A stretch of 50,103 nucleotides of DNA, taken from NCBI RefSeq assembly GCF_011045095.1, contig NZ_JAALDL010000025.1:1-50103 (forward strand), in the 5' to 3' direction. Both the position numbers and the translations under genes were made by a program. The stretch comes from Grimontia sedimenti. Its GTDB lineage: Bacteria; Pseudomonadota; Gammaproteobacteria; Enterobacterales; Vibrionaceae. The notes beneath the pieces were generated by a model. The model did no database searches. It was not told the origin of the DNA and saw only the letters and a list, made by a program, of their open reading frames with translations. The number at the start of each line of letters is the position of its first letter. Positions within the stretch are counted from its first letter, which is position 1. This document shows, in pieces, positions 36,141-46,314 of the stretch.

Positions 36141-38993
36141 TTACAAAGGCTCCATCCACTCTTCCCAAGCTGCTTTCACCGCTTCGCGCTCTGCCATGAA
36201 TGCACTGTCGTCCACTTCCACGGACGCATCGAGCAGGTTCAGGCGATGAATTTCATCACGCATTGCGACATAGGCGTCGCGTAACGTCAGTGCTTGCGGC
36301 GTACTGAGAATACCCGCTTGCGCCATGTCTTCGAGGATGCGGACGTTATCACTCCAGCGGGTCAACGCTGGTTCATCTTTAGCGTTTGCCAAGACGAAGA
36401 ACTGAGTCATGAACTCAATGTCTGTAATCCCGCCCGGATCTTGTTTGATGTGGAATTTGCCCTTCTCTTTGCTACCAAGGTGGTCACGCATTTTATGGCG
36501 CATCTCGACCACTTCCTTGCGCAGGGCATCAACGTCGCGCTCTTTCGTCAGTACGCGCTTACGCACATCTGCAAATCCCTTTGTCAGCAGTGCATCACCA
36601 TAAACCAAGCGGGTACGTACCAGCGCCTGATGCTCCCAGGTCCAGGCTTCTTCGTTCTGATATTCTTCGAACGATTCGAGCGTTGTCACCAACATGCCTG
36701 AAGCACCAGAAGGGCGAAGGCGGGTATCGATTTCATACAAAACGCCTGATGCTGTGCGGGTAGAAAACAGATGGACGATACGCTGAGCCAGTCGCAAATA
36801 GAACTGGCGGCTGTCTATCTCTTTCGGGCCGTCAGTGTAGGTGTTATCCGGGCAATCGTGAACAAACACCACATCTAAGTCTGAGTTGTAACCGAGCTCA
36901 ATGCCCCCAACTTTGCCGTAACCAATTACCGCAAAGCCGCGGCCATCACGGCCGGATAGATGAGATGGTTGCCCGTACTTTTCAGTCATCTGATACCAGG
37001 CTTGATTCACCACCGCTTCCACGATGGCTTCAGAAAGATAGGTCAAGTGATCGCTCACCTTCATCACTGGCAACACATCAGCAATATCAGCCGCAGCGAT
37101 ACGGAGCAACTGGGTTTGCTTGAATTGGCGGATATTCTCCATCTGCTGCTCCATATCCTCTTCCGGAATACGGGCAAGAAAGTCAAACAGCTCGTTGCGG
37201 TATTGATCGAGTGGCGTTGGGTTGTAGAGGTGTTGCAGATCCAGAAGCTCATCCAGAAGGATCGGGTAATTCGCCAGTTGCTCTGCCACCATTGGGCTTG
37301 CGCTGCAAAGGCGCACTAATTGGGTGATTGCTCCATGGTGCTCATCGAGAAGTTCCAGGTACGTTGTACGCGTGGCGATTCGAACCAACAGTTTGAGCAC
37401 CCGCTCAAGCACCGCCATCGCATCTTCACGGCACACAATGTGGCTGAGCATCAGAGGCATCAGGCGGTTTACCACTTCACGGCCGCGAGGGCCCAAGGTG
37501 CGTTTTGCTAACTCCTCTTTGAATCGTAGCAATGCTTTGGCCTGATCTTCAGCGCTTTGCGCCTGCATATCGGTCAGGATCTTCTCAACCAAATCCGGAT
37601 CGCGTACAGCATCCCAGATCTCACTGAATTCAGCAGCGATCTTCTCTTCTTTGTTTTCCTCTTCGTCGCCAATCAGATTATCGAAGATGTCATGTACACC
37701 CTGCATGTGGAAAGCAATCTTCTCACGAAGCGCGTCCCACTCCGTTTCACCCATGGCCACGGCAAGACGCAACCTGTCACGATCGTTATCAGGCAAGGTT
37801 TGGGTTTGTTTATTACCAATGGCTTGCAGCAAATTCTCTACTCTACGCAGATAGCGGTACGATGCTTCGAGCGTGTCAGCTTCCTTCTCCGGCAGCAGCT
37901 CCAGTTCACGAATCGCATTCAAGGTGATGAAAAGACCGCGTTTACGCAAAATCGGATCGCGACCGCCTCGGATAAGCTGGAAAGACTGGACGATAAACTC
38001 GATTTCACGAATACCCCCCGCACCAAGCTTGATGTTGTCTGTCAGGCCACGGCGACGCACTTCACTACGGATCATCGCCTTCATCCGACGCAAAGACTGG
38101 ATCGCACTGAAATCGATATATCGGCGGAACACAAAAGGACGCAGCATCTGGCGCAGAGTCTGGTAACAGGCAAACTGCTCTTTCCCCATCACCCGTGCTT
38201 TGATCATCGCGTAACGTTCCCAGTCACGCCCTTGCTCTTGATAGTAATCTTCAAGCGCTGCGAAACTCATGACCAATGGGCCACTGTCGCCGAATGGGCG
38301 AAGGCGCATGTCGACGCGATAACAGAAACCGTCATAGGTTTGCTGATCCAACGCTTTGATCAAGCGCTGACCGAGACGGGTGAAGAACTGGGCATTGGCA
38401 ATGCTGCGGCGCGCACCTTGGGTTTCGCCGTTCTCGGGGTATGTGAAGATAAGGTCGATATCAGAAGAGAAATTCAGCTCACCGCCACCCAGCTTGCCCA
38501 TGCCGAGGATCAACATTGGCTGTGGATTTCCGTCCGCATCACAGGGCGTTCCCCACTCATTGCAGCAGAAACGGTAAAGCCAGCCGTAAGCTTCCATGAT
38601 CATGGCTTCTGCCAGTTTGGAGAGATGCGCAAGGCCATCATCAAGGGAAATGGTGTCGTTAAAGTCATGCCACGCCAGCCAAACCATCTCACGTCGACGG
38701 AAACGGCGAAGCTCGCGCAACAGACTATTTTCATCCTGCTGGCTATCGAGCTGCTCTTTCAGCAGTTTACGGTATTGCGCGATACGAAGACCGGAGCCGA
38801 GATTGTCCTTCAACCAAGGCAGCAGGTTTTCGTCATGAAGCACCGATTCATTGATGAAGTCGCTCAGTGCCAATGTGCGGGAAAGGGTCTCCCTGTCAGC
38901 ACCTTGCCATTGTTCAAGGTTATCAGGCTGCTTTTCAGCCAAAGTGTCGATAGCGCGGGTTGCACAAGCATCCAGTTCCGTGGGAAGCGACAT
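36141..38993 (-). CDS. glnE: Bifunctional glutamine synthetase adenylyltransferase/deadenylase
   Basis: A 950-residue cytosolic enzyme that adds AMP to glutamine synthetase or removes it, under control of PII and glutamine. Two nucleotidyltransferase domains are present: the N-terminal deadenylase with [14 protein letters not shown] (about 174-187) and the C-terminal adenylylase with [15 protein letters not shown] (near 700), each retaining the paired Asp metal ligands. Length matches E. coli GlnE (946). The start ATG is at 38993. A long antisense frame across it is not considered a gene. Confidence 0.97.
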   Translation of the reverse strand: MSLPTELDACATRAIDTLAEKQPDNLEQWQGADRETLSRTLALSDFINESVLHDENLLPWLKDNLGSGLRIAQYRKLLKEQLDSQQDENSLLRELRRFRRREMVWLAWHDFNDTISLDDGLAHLSKLAEAMIMEAYGWLYRFCCNEWGTPCDADGNPQPMLILGMGKLGGGELNFSSDIDLIFTYPENGETQGARRSIANAQFFTRLGQRLIKALDQQTYDGFCYRVDMRLRPFGDSGPLVMSFAALEDYYQEQGRDWERYAMIKARVMGKEQFACYQTLRQMLRPFVFRRYIDFSAIQSLRRMKAMIRSEVRRRGLTDNIKLGAGGIREIEFIVQSFQLIRGGRDPILRKRGLFITLNAIRELELLPEKEADTLEASYRYLRRVENLLQAIGNKQTQTLPDNDRDRLRLAVAMGETEWDALREKIAFHMQGVHDIFDNLIGDEEENKEEKIAAEFSEIWDAVRDPDLVEKILTDMQAQSAEDQAKALLRFKEELAKRTLGPRGREVVNRLMPLMLSHIVCREDAMAVLERVLKLLVRIATRTTYLELLDEHHGAITQLVRLCSASPMVAEQLANYPILLDELLDLQHLYNPTPLDQYRNELFDFLARIPEEDMEQQMENIRQFKQTQLLRIAAADIADVLPVMKVSDHLTYLSEAIVEAVVNQAWYQMTEKYGQPSHLSGRDGRGFAVIGYGKVGGIELGYNSDLDVVFVHDCPDNTYTDGPKEIDSRQFYLRLAQRIVHLFSTRTASGVLYEIDTRLRPSGASGMLVTTLESFEEYQNEEAWTWEHQALVRTRLVYGDALLTKGFADVRKRVLTKERDVDALRKEVVEMRHKMRDHLGSKEKGKFHIKQDPGGITDIEFMTQFFVLANAKDEPALTRWSDNVRILEDMAQAGILSTPQALTLRDAYVAMRDEIHRLNLLDASVEVDDSAFMAEREAVKAAWEEWMEPL

Positions 38994-39037
38994 CGGTGTT
39001 CTTTCCTTTGATCTTTCTAGTTAATCTTAAAATATCA

Positions 39038-39068
39038 TAAAAAAAGCCCACACAATCGGTGGGCTTCC
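39038..39068 (-). terminator. Terminator after the chemoreceptor gene
   Basis: Minus-strand AAGCCCAC CGATTGT GTGGGCTT stem followed by TTTTT, between the methyl-accepting protein gene and glnE. Confidence 0.88.
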
Positions 39069-39085
39069 TCATTCCTAAGCGGAAA

Positions 39086-40684
39086 TCAAACCGCAAACTC
39101 TTTGATTTTCAGATCCAGCTGTTCTGCATTGCCTTGCATGCTTTCCGAGGTTTCAGCCAATTCAGTCACCACAGTGACCGATGCTTCCACCAGCTCACGG
39201 ACATTGGTCAGATTCTGGTTCATCTCATCAGCCACTGAGGCTTGCTGCTCTGCAGCGGTGGCGATATGGAAGTTCATGTCGTTGATTTGGGAGATTTGCT
39301 CCACAATCAGGTTTAGCTCTTCACCCGCTTTGCTGACTGACTCTACGCTTTCCACCGCTTCCACCACGCTTTGTTCCATCAAGCCAACCGCCTGCTGAGC
39401 AGAAGACTGAAGCTGGGTGATCATATCCTGAATTTCTAAAGTGGCTTTCTGCGTATTTTGCGCCAGGTTACGAACTTCATCGGCTACCACGGCAAAGCCT
39501 CGGCCCATTTCACCAGCACGCGCTGCCTCAATGGCCGCATTCAGTGCCAGCAGATTGGTTTGCTCTGAAATCCCCTGAATGGTCACGACCACAGAACTGA
39601 TTTTCTCAACGCGCTCTTCCACCTGATTGACCACGCTCGCTGACTCGCGGATATCATCAGACAGCTTGTTGATAGTCGAAATCGTGTTGCTCACGTACTG
39701 CTGACCGTTTGCCACCTGCTCGCGGGACGCTTCTGTCGCCTGAGAAGCTGCACGCGCATGACCCGCCACATCTTGTACCGTGGATGTCATTTCACTCATC
39801 GCTGATGCCAACTGGTCGATTTCACCGAATTGCTCTTTGGCAGATTCGCGGGTCTCGTCCATGCTGATGCTCATCACCTCAGCCATGTCAGACAACTCTT
39901 CCGAAGAGTGACGCTGCGTTTTAATCACACTCGACAGTTGAATACGGCTTTTTTCCAGTTCACGCGCCAGCTCACCGAACTCATCTTTGCAGTCCATCAC
40001 CACTGGCACACTCAGATTCTTCTGAGCCATATTACGCATACCGTCAATCAAGCAATTAATTTGGCGAAGCATCAGGTTAGAGCCGCCCAGCAGGATGACC
40101 ATAAAGGCAACAATCATAAGCGCGGTTTGCCATGCCACCTGAATCAGATAAGCGTTGTAGTATTGTTCTGCCGCGGAATCTGGTTGCGAAGAAATGGACA
40201 GCCAGTCTGTATTTCCTACAGGCACCGCAATGCCATGACGCCCTTCGTTGGCAAGATGGTAGGTAAATTCACCCTGTGTATTTCGAATCACTTCCGTCAG
40301 CATCCGGCCATTTTCAAGTGGCAGGTTCAATCCATCAAAATTAAGGATGCTTGGGTGCGCCAGAACTTCACCGGTTTTACGGTTGGTGAAGTAGATGTAT
40401 TGGTTCATTTCGCTGGTCGCGTTTTCTCGGCTCACCACACGCTGAAGCAGCGCTGTGCCGTTCTCTTCTTTCAAAAGCTCTTTTGCCATTTCAGCACTTC
40501 GCAATGCCAGACTATGGCTTTGCGCTTCAGTGACCTCACTGACAGAGTCTCGGAACGTATTGGCGTCCCACAGCTGTTTTGCCACCAATAGCAAGGTACT
40601 GAAAACCATTAAAAGAATGAGTTTGGGAACCAGTTTGATGTTGGCAACGGCCTTTTCCCAAGGCCTGAATATCATCTGTGACAT
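39086..40684 (-). CDS. Methyl-accepting chemotaxis protein
   Basis: A 532-residue chemoreceptor. Layout: membrane segment (about 19-40), periplasmic sensor of roughly 150 residues with single-Cache character (YIYFTNRKTGEVLAHP...GIAVPVGNTDWLSISSQPD), second membrane segment (about 184-205), HAMP, then a long coiled-coil signalling domain with the hairpin tip NLLALNAAIEAARAGEMGRGFAVVADEVRNLAQ (near 370), which binds CheW and CheA. There is no C-terminal NWETF-like pentapeptide, so methylation would rely on untethered CheR. The ligand is unknown. It sits between glnE and a divergent channel gene, outside the usual conserved order. Confidence 0.95.
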   Translation of the reverse strand: MSQMIFRPWEKAVANIKLVPKLILLMVFSTLLLVAKQLWDANTFRDSVSEVTEAQSHSLALRSAEMAKELLKEENGTALLQRVVSRENATSEMNQYIYFTNRKTGEVLAHPSILNFDGLNLPLENGRMLTEVIRNTQGEFTYHLANEGRHGIAVPVGNTDWLSISSQPDSAAEQYYNAYLIQVAWQTALMIVAFMVILLGGSNLMLRQINCLIDGMRNMAQKNLSVPVVMDCKDEFGELARELEKSRIQLSSVIKTQRHSSEELSDMAEVMSISMDETRESAKEQFGEIDQLASAMSEMTSTVQDVAGHARAASQATEASREQVANGQQYVSNTISTINKLSDDIRESASVVNQVEERVEKISSVVVTIQGISEQTNLLALNAAIEAARAGEMGRGFAVVADEVRNLAQNTQKATLEIQDMITQLQSSAQQAVGLMEQSVVEAVESVESVSKAGEELNLIVEQISQINDMNFHIATAAEQQASVADEMNQNLTNVRELVEASVTVVTELAETSESMQGNAEQLDLKIKEFAV

Positions 40685-40835
40685 TCTCGATGACTCCTTG
40701 ATAGTTGCATCGCCTAAACTGCGATACAGTAGAGAGAAAGCAAGCGGAATAGGGTTAGGTATCTGTCGAGAGTTAACTTCGGTAGAAATGCTGAGCCCTA
40801 AAGAACTAACGGCAGCACAGGTTGTTTATTGAGTG

Positions 40836-41618
40836 ATGAGCGAGACCGAAACGAAAAACTTAGATCTGAATCCGATGGGATTGTTGAGTCTGTTGCTTTC
40901 CTTTGTCTCACTTTGTGTGGTCACTACCATTTTATTGCTGCCTAAAAGCGACCCTCTTTATACCTTATTGCTAGGCATCGATACGCTGATTTGTCTGATA
41001 TTTTTGCTACAAATCGCCCTACATCTTCTTAAAAGTGATAACAAAGTCACTTATTTGAAAACACATTGGATAGATATTCTCGCCAGCATCCCTGTGGTTG
41101 AAGCATTACGTTTCGCCCGCATTTTTCAAATCTTCCGGGTCATCCGTCTTATTCAGCAAAGCCAGTCGCTGCTCACCTACATGAGCGAAAACAGAAACGA
41201 AACCACCATGGCAACCATTCTGTTGTTGCTGACGGTTCTTGTTTCCACAGGCTCTGCGGCGGTGTTTGCACTCGAAAGCCCTTCAGACGAAGCCAACATC
41301 ACCAGCCTGACTGATGCTATCTGGTGGGTGTTTGTCACCATTTCCACCGTGGGTTATGGTGATTACTATCCTGTGACGCCAGCAGGGCGCGCCGTCGCGG
41401 TCATAGTGATTATGTGTGGTGTCGGTATTTTTGGTGCTATCACTGGCCTTGTGACTTCCTATGTCACCAAACCAGAGAAGAAAGCGCAGGAAAGAGAAGA
41501 ACGCCGCCGCGAAGCATTGGAACTGATTCTCACGCAGCAAACTGAAATATTGGAACGTCTTGCGGCAATTGAAGCCAAGCTGGAGAACAAGCCACCTCCG
41601 CAACAAGCAAAAAAATAG
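40836..41618 (+). CDS. Voltage-gated-type potassium channel (ion transport family)
   Basis: A 260-residue six-transmembrane channel subunit. The selectivity filter TVGYGD in FVTISTVGYGDYYPVTPAGRAVA (about 171-193) marks a K+ channel. The S4-like segment RFARIFQIFRVIRLI (about 90-104) has Arg at spaced positions, as in voltage sensors, and S3 reads HWIDILASIPVVEA. The C-terminal tail is a charged helix (EKKAQEREERRREALELILTQQTEILERLAAIEAKLE), probably a tetramerising coiled coil. A GTG lies one codon before the chosen ATG. Bacterial Kv-like channels rarely have known physiological roles. Confidence 0.92.
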   Translation: MSETETKNLDLNPMGLLSLLLSFVSLCVVTTILLLPKSDPLYTLLLGIDTLICLIFLLQIALHLLKSDNKVTYLKTHWIDILASIPVVEALRFARIFQIFRVIRLIQQSQSLLTYMSENRNETTMATILLLLTVLVSTGSAAVFALESPSDEANITSLTDAIWWVFVTISTVGYGDYYPVTPAGRAVAVIVIMCGVGIFGAITGLVTSYVTKPEKKAQEREERRREALELILTQQTEILERLAAIEAKLENKPPPQQAKK

Positions 41619-41640
41619 CGCCATCAGGCGCTATTTTTCG
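41610..41640. terminator. Bidirectional terminator between the K+ channel gene and ygiF
   Basis: AAAATAGCGCC ATCA GGCGCTATTTT; the stem includes the channel's stop codon and is followed by T residues on both strands. Confidence 0.9.
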
Positions 41641-41651
41641 ATATTCAGAAT

Positions 41652-43178
41652 TTAGATATCCCAATAGGGATCAAGCTGTAGGCCAATCTGACGCGATTGC
41701 ATCATGGCATGCAGCAAAGATTCTTCCTTGCGACCCAGCCATTTCTCGATCTGCGCGCGATCTTCCTCTTCCAAATCTTCATCGTCAGCCAGCTTTCTCA
41801 CAGGCTCAAGCAGTTGAAAATCTTCAATGCCCTGCAGCAGATCAAGCCAAGGAAGACGGAAAGTTTCCCGCTCTTCAGTCTCAAATAAGGCAGCGACACA
41901 ACACCCTGACATCAGGTTTCGGGTCAGGCGCGGCTGCTGATCCAGATAAGCAAAGCGATCCAGTTCATTACCTTCCGCGAAGACACTCAAAAGCTCATCC
42001 CAGGATTGGGCCAGCGATCGGTTGGCAAACTGACGGATAGGCTCACCCAGTTTCTCACGGGCTTTGTCATCCAGGAACGGTTGCCAGCCTCGGGTAAGAA
42101 TCCAACGGCTCAGATCCAACAACAGGTTGCAGTAACGGCTTGAGTGCAGGAGTTCCAGCACTTCAGCACGCTCTGGCAATTCGTCGTATCGATCAGAAAG
42201 CTTTGCCATCAATGGTTTTTGCGCGTTCAGTTTACGCAGGAAGTGACCTTTATCGTCGAGCAAGCGCTCAATGGCACGGCCCTCGTAAACCCAATCCAGT
42301 TCCCCTTCCAGCCATTGCAGCTCCTGACGAAGCAGTGCACTGGCGCGACGCGGGATCAAACCACCATAAAGCACCAGAGCCTGGCGGATAAGCGACACTG
42401 CATTGCACATCTCAAAGATGGCTTCCTGCTCAGGACGCTCCACGTAGACCTGCTCATGGTAGTGCCAGTGATCAAGCGCGTGCTCGAGCGCTTTCACAAA
42501 TGACTGCTCGACCGTCATCTGGCCATTCACTTTGACCATGGTCAGCGGTTTCACTGGCTCGCCTTCGTAGCCTGTCGCCAGGCGGTAGCCACGGGCGGCT
42601 TTACTCAGGTTACCCAAACGCAGGCCGCCGTTTTCTGCCAGCTCGCGTGCCAATACAAACAGCGCATCCGTCTGACCAGACTTCAGTTCAAGCTCTACCT
42701 CACAAATCGGGTCATAACCGCCCTCTTCCGTTGTGACCTCACCGCTGTCGAAAGCCAGTTCTACCTGACTGCTGTCAGGCATCGCAAGCAGCCACTGCTG
42801 GCGCTCAAAATCAGTAGAGAACAAAGGATTCAGGTTAGCACTGAGTGCTTCGATGTCTAAACCTTCTGGCCAGGCATCGGCAGGGATCAAGGAAAGGTCA
42901 GGAACCGGAGAGTCCAGTTCTGCATTGTATTCCGGACGTTGATGAAGTCCTGCAACAACGCGTCCTGCGGTTTTCAGTGTCTGCACAAACACATCGTCAT
43001 AGCGCCTGACACGAAGGCCTATATCATGGCGTCGCAGCAGGTAATCCGGGGTGTCATAGTAAATATTGCCGAGGTCTCGCTGGCGTTGCTGCAATACCTT
43101 TAAATCAGCAATTTTGTCCCGGATCTGGCGTGAAAAATCCGTCGAAACAAAAAACTTTAGCTCTATCTCAGTTTCCAT
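41652..43178 (-). CDS. ygiF: CYTH-CHAD inorganic triphosphatase (YgiF-like)
   Basis: A 508-residue two-domain protein. The N-terminal CYTH domain (about 1-200) begins with the ExExK signature (METEIELKF), which coordinates metal and triphosphate; E. coli YgiF hydrolyses inorganic tripolyphosphate. The C-terminal CHAD domain (about 215-500) is all-helical with conserved His and Arg residues and binds polyphosphate in other proteins. I start at 43178 because the ExExK motif must be N-terminal and AGG lies upstream; an in-frame start at 43265 adds a hydrophobic stretch not found in the family. It is divergent from the TIGR00153-pit phosphate pair. Confidence 0.94.
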   Translation of the reverse strand: METEIELKFFVSTDFSRQIRDKIADLKVLQQRQRDLGNIYYDTPDYLLRRHDIGLRVRRYDDVFVQTLKTAGRVVAGLHQRPEYNAELDSPVPDLSLIPADAWPEGLDIEALSANLNPLFSTDFERQQWLLAMPDSSQVELAFDSGEVTTEEGGYDPICEVELELKSGQTDALFVLARELAENGGLRLGNLSKAARGYRLATGYEGEPVKPLTMVKVNGQMTVEQSFVKALEHALDHWHYHEQVYVERPEQEAIFEMCNAVSLIRQALVLYGGLIPRRASALLRQELQWLEGELDWVYEGRAIERLLDDKGHFLRKLNAQKPLMAKLSDRYDELPERAEVLELLHSSRYCNLLLDLSRWILTRGWQPFLDDKAREKLGEPIRQFANRSLAQSWDELLSVFAEGNELDRFAYLDQQPRLTRNLMSGCCVAALFETEERETFRLPWLDLLQGIEDFQLLEPVRKLADDEDLEEEDRAQIEKWLGRKEESLLHAMMQSRQIGLQLDPYWDI

Positions 43179-43404
43179 AAAGGTACCTATAACCAATAGC
43201 AGAACAAGGATATGGATATTCGCTAAGTCGGGCAAGAGACTTTCATTGATCTGAAACGGTATCAATACAAATGTGATTGCGATAACATTCGCCGCCTAAA
43301 TAACCATCGCGTCACTAGAAACTCATACTCCTGAAACATTCAGATGAGTTCCGGTGTAATATTTAGCCTGTTCCTTTGGACAGGTCTTTTAGGTAGATAC
43401 GGCT

Positions 43405-44085
43405 ATGCCTGTAAATACAATTGTTGGGCTGTTTGCAAAGAGCCCTTTAAAACCTTTGCAACGACACGTGAGCCGCGTTAATGACTGCTGTTCACTGTTG
43501 GTCCCTTTCTTTGAAGCATGTGAGCAAGGCGATTGGGAGCGTGCAGAACAACTGCGCCACGAGATTTCCACGATTGAGAAAGAAGCTGATGTGCTCAAAC
43601 GTGAAATCCGTCTCAAATTGCCTCGCGGTCTGTTCCTCCCGGTCGACCGTACAGACATGCTCGACCTGCTTATCCAACAGGACAAGCTTGCAAACCTCGC
43701 CAAAGACATTGCCGGCCGTGTGATTGGTCGACAACTCCAAGTCCCTTCCTTGCTCTATACCGACTTCGTCGCTTACGTGCAACGTTGTCTGGATGCTGCC
43801 GAACAGGCACGTCGCGTTATCAGTGAATTGGATGAACTGCTGGAAACTGGCTTTAAAGGACGTGAAGTCACTCTGGTTGAAGAAATGATCCACCAGTTGG
43901 ATACCATTGAGGGCGATACTGACTCAATGCAAATCAAACTTCGCCAGCAATTGATGTCAATCGAGAGTGAATACAACCCGGTTGATGTGATGTTCCTTTA
44001 CAAGATTCTTGAATGGGTCGGCGCTATCGCTGATCAGGCACAACGTGTTGGCTCGCGTCTTGAGCTGATGCTGTCGCGCTCGTAA
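43405..44085 (+). CDS. TIGR00153 family PhoU-like protein (DUF47)
   Basis: A 226-residue all-helical cytosolic protein distantly related to PhoU. It is almost always found beside a Pit-type phosphate transporter and is thought to regulate it. Characteristic text includes SPLKPLQRHVSRVNDCCSLL near the start, EKEADVLKREIRLKLPRGLFLPVDR (about 50-74) and NPVDVMFLYKILEWVGAIADQAQRVGSRLELML at the end, with acidic positions that bind metal in PhoU. An AGGTAG element precedes the ATG. It is 35 bp upstream of pit. Confidence 0.93.
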   Translation: MPVNTIVGLFAKSPLKPLQRHVSRVNDCCSLLVPFFEACEQGDWERAEQLRHEISTIEKEADVLKREIRLKLPRGLFLPVDRTDMLDLLIQQDKLANLAKDIAGRVIGRQLQVPSLLYTDFVAYVQRCLDAAEQARRVISELDELLETGFKGREVTLVEEMIHQLDTIEGDTDSMQIKLRQQLMSIESEYNPVDVMFLYKILEWVGAIADQAQRVGSRLELMLSRS

Positions 44086-44120
44086 CGCACCATTCATCTA
44101 AGAGATAACAAGGTAAAACA

Positions 44121-45386
44121 ATGGAAATCCTAGCGAATTACGGCACCATTATTATTTTGGTGGCCGCAGTCTTTGGTTTCATGATGGCTATCGGTATCGG
44201 TGCAAATGACGTTGCCAACGCCATGGGTACGTCAGTGGGCTCTAAAGCACTGACCGTTAAGCAAGCCATCATCATTGCGATGATTTTTGAATTCGCCGGC
44301 GCTTATCTGGCCGGTGGTGAAGTGACAGACACCATCCGAAAAGGGGTGATTGAAACGTCGCTTTACGCTTCCCAACCTGAAGTGCTGGTTTACGGCATGA
44401 TGTCTGCGCTGCTGGCTGCAGGCACCTGGCTGCTGGTTGCGTCCTACATGGGCTGGCCGGTTTCTACCACTCACTCCATCATTGGTGCGATCATCGGTTT
44501 CGCCTGTGTGTCTGTGGGTACAGAAGCGGTGGATTGGAGCTCAGTGCAAGGCATCGTAGGTAGCTGGCTTGTCACGCCATTAATTTCCGGTGTGTTCGCT
44601 TACGCGATTTTTGTTAGCGCCCAGCGTTTGATTTTTGATACCGACAAACCGCTGATCAACGCCAAGCGTTTCGTACCCGTCTACATGTTCCTGACGGCGA
44701 TGATCATCGCTATGGTGACGATCAAGAAAGGTCTGAAGCACGTCGGCTTGCATCTTTCTACCGGTGAAGCCGTGATGGTATCCATTGCGGTTTCTTCTCT
44801 GATCATGATGTTCGGTTACGTCTACATCAGCCGCAAATACAAAGATGACACAGCAAGCGCAAATGGCTATCAGGGTGTTGAGCGCGTATTCAGCCTGTTG
44901 ATGGTCGTAACAGCCTGTGCGATGGCATTCGCACACGGTTCTAACGACGTAGCAAACGCGATTGGCCCACTGTCGGCTATCGTGTCTACCGTTGAACACA
45001 TGGGCCAAATCACCGAGAAGAGCACCATTGCATGGTGGATTCTGCCACTGGGTGGTATCGGTATCGTGGTAGGTCTCGCAACCTTGGGTCACAAGGTGAT
45101 GGCGACCGTGGGTTCTGGTATTACTGAACTCACGCCGAGCCGAGGTTTCGCTGCACAGCTGGCAACCGCATCAACGGTTGTTCTGGCATCTGGTACGGGC
45201 CTTCCTATCTCTACCACGCAAACGCTGGTCGGTGCGGTGTTGGGTGTTGGTTTTGCCCGTGGTATCGGTGCACTGAACCTGGGTGTCGTACGTAATATCG
45301 TGGCATCTTGGGTGGTCACCTTGCCAGCCGGTGCGCTGCTTGCAGTGATTTTCTTCTACGTCATGCAGGCTGCATTCGGCGTATAA
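44121..45386 (+). CDS. pit: Inorganic phosphate transporter, Pit family
   Basis: A 421-residue secondary transporter that takes up metal phosphate with protons or sodium. The two inverted halves each carry the PiT signature: GIGANDVANAMGTSVGSKALT (about 27-47) and FAHGSNDVANAIGPLSAIV (about 272-290). Ten or more hydrophobic segments are visible. A cytosolic loop of about 40 residues separates the halves. Co-transcribed with the PhoU-like gene upstream. Vibrio members of this group are often Na+-linked, but the coupling ion is not readable here. Confidence 0.95.
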   Translation: MEILANYGTIIILVAAVFGFMMAIGIGANDVANAMGTSVGSKALTVKQAIIIAMIFEFAGAYLAGGEVTDTIRKGVIETSLYASQPEVLVYGMMSALLAAGTWLLVASYMGWPVSTTHSIIGAIIGFACVSVGTEAVDWSSVQGIVGSWLVTPLISGVFAYAIFVSAQRLIFDTDKPLINAKRFVPVYMFLTAMIIAMVTIKKGLKHVGLHLSTGEAVMVSIAVSSLIMMFGYVYISRKYKDDTASANGYQGVERVFSLLMVVTACAMAFAHGSNDVANAIGPLSAIVSTVEHMGQITEKSTIAWWILPLGGIGIVVGLATLGHKVMATVGSGITELTPSRGFAAQLATASTVVLASGTGLPISTTQTLVGAVLGVGFARGIGALNLGVVRNIVASWVVTLPAGALLAVIFFYVMQAAFGV

Positions 45387-45444
45387 GAGATACTAAGAAA
45401 GGCATTTCAGTCACGTTTTTGTGCAGTGATGTCAGTCTTCGGTC

Positions 45445-45475
45445 AAAAAAGGGAGGTTATGCCTCCCTTTTGTTG
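45445..45475 (+). terminator. Terminator after pit
   Basis: AAAGGGAGG TTAT GCCTCCCTTT stem followed by TGTTGT, about 60 bp after the pit stop codon. Confidence 0.85.
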
Positions 45476-45545
45476 TACCTGAACCGCAAAATTTTTTAGT
45501 ATTTGGCACAAACAGATACTCACGACCAAAACAAAGGAATACTCC

Positions 45546-46160
45546 GTGAAGCAACTTTTCTCTGCCCTGGCTGTACTTATGATGCTGGCGGTTCCTACTG
45601 CACATGCGAAGGACAACTACATCTCAGATGAGCTTTTCACTTACATGCATTCTGGCCCGGGCACCCAATACCGCATTATCGGCAGTGTGGATGCGGGCAC
45701 GAAAGTGACAGTTGTGGACAGTAACCGTAACGCTGGCTACACCCAAATTATTGATGATCGTGGTCGCAAAGGCTGGGTTGAAACCAAGTATGTATCTAAA
45801 CAACCTGGTCTGAAAGTTCGTGTACCTGCATTAGAAGAAGAACTGAAGCAGGTAAAAGAAGCACTGTCGAGTGCACAAGGCGATGCGGAAGCAAAAACCA
45901 AAGGCCTGATTGAGTCGCTGGATCAGCGCAACGCACAGGTGAAAGAGCTGGAGCAACACACCAGCGAACTGAACCAGAAGCTGATCGATGCGCAAACTGA
46001 AATCCGCGAACTGCGCGCACGTATCGACACTCAGAAAGATGACCTGCTAATGCGCTACTTTACTTACGGTGGCATGGTTGCCGGTGGTGGCCTGCTGTTT
46101 GGTCTCATCCTGCCGCACATTATTCCACGCCGTAAGAAGCGTAATAACGGTTGGGCGTAA
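45546..46160 (+). CDS. TIGR04211 family SH3 domain membrane protein (YgiM-like)
   Basis: A 204-residue protein. It begins with a Sec signal peptide (VKQLFSALAVLMMLAVPTAHA, about 1-21), then a bacterial SH3 domain (about 24-92, DELFTYMHSGPGTQYRIIGSVDAGTKVTVVD), then a coiled coil (about 96-168) and a C-terminal membrane segment (about 173-194) ended by the basic tail RRKKRNNGWA. The SH3 module would sit in the periplasm. E. coli YgiM has the same order; function is unknown, although SH3b domains often bind peptidoglycan. The start codon is GTG with AAAGGA upstream. Confidence 0.92.
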   Translation: MKQLFSALAVLMMLAVPTAHAKDNYISDELFTYMHSGPGTQYRIIGSVDAGTKVTVVDSNRNAGYTQIIDDRGRKGWVETKYVSKQPGLKVRVPALEEELKQVKEALSSAQGDAEAKTKGLIESLDQRNAQVKELEQHTSELNQKLIDAQTEIRELRARIDTQKDDLLMRYFTYGGMVAGGGLLFGLILPHIIPRRKKRNNGWA

Positions 46161-46176
46161 GCGATAACCGAACGAC

Positions 46177-46211
46177 AATAAAAAAGCCGCTAAAGCGGCT
46201 TTTTTGTTTTT
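46177..46211 (+). terminator. Terminator after the SH3 protein gene
   Basis: AAAAAAGCCGC TAAA GCGGCTTTTTT followed by GTTTTTG, 17 bp after the stop codon. Confidence 0.92.
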
Positions 46212-46260
46212 GAATCAGCACAAAAGGCGATAGCGCTTAGCTCTTACTGCTTTTCCCAGA

Positions 46261-46287
46261 CCCTAGGTCCTAGGTCCTAGTCCTAGG
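46261..46287. repeat. Degenerate 7-bp repeat array (TCCTAGG type)
   Basis: Four units, CCCTAGG, TCCTAGG, TCCTAG and TCCTAGG, lie in the gap between the converging SH3 gene and the gspAB fusion. This is the GGTCCTA variant of the GGTCCTG array at 36006. CCCAGA precedes it, as at 36104. Confidence 0.85.
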
Positions 46288-46314
46288 AAAAAACTCTAGA
46301 GGCGAACTCTTGAA

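Noticed and set aside
37557-39011. A 484-codon open frame antisense to glnE
   Set aside because: It lies wholly opposite a strongly conserved gene, has no ribosome binding site or recognisable domain, and its composition (His/Gln/Thr-rich) is typical of an antisense shadow.
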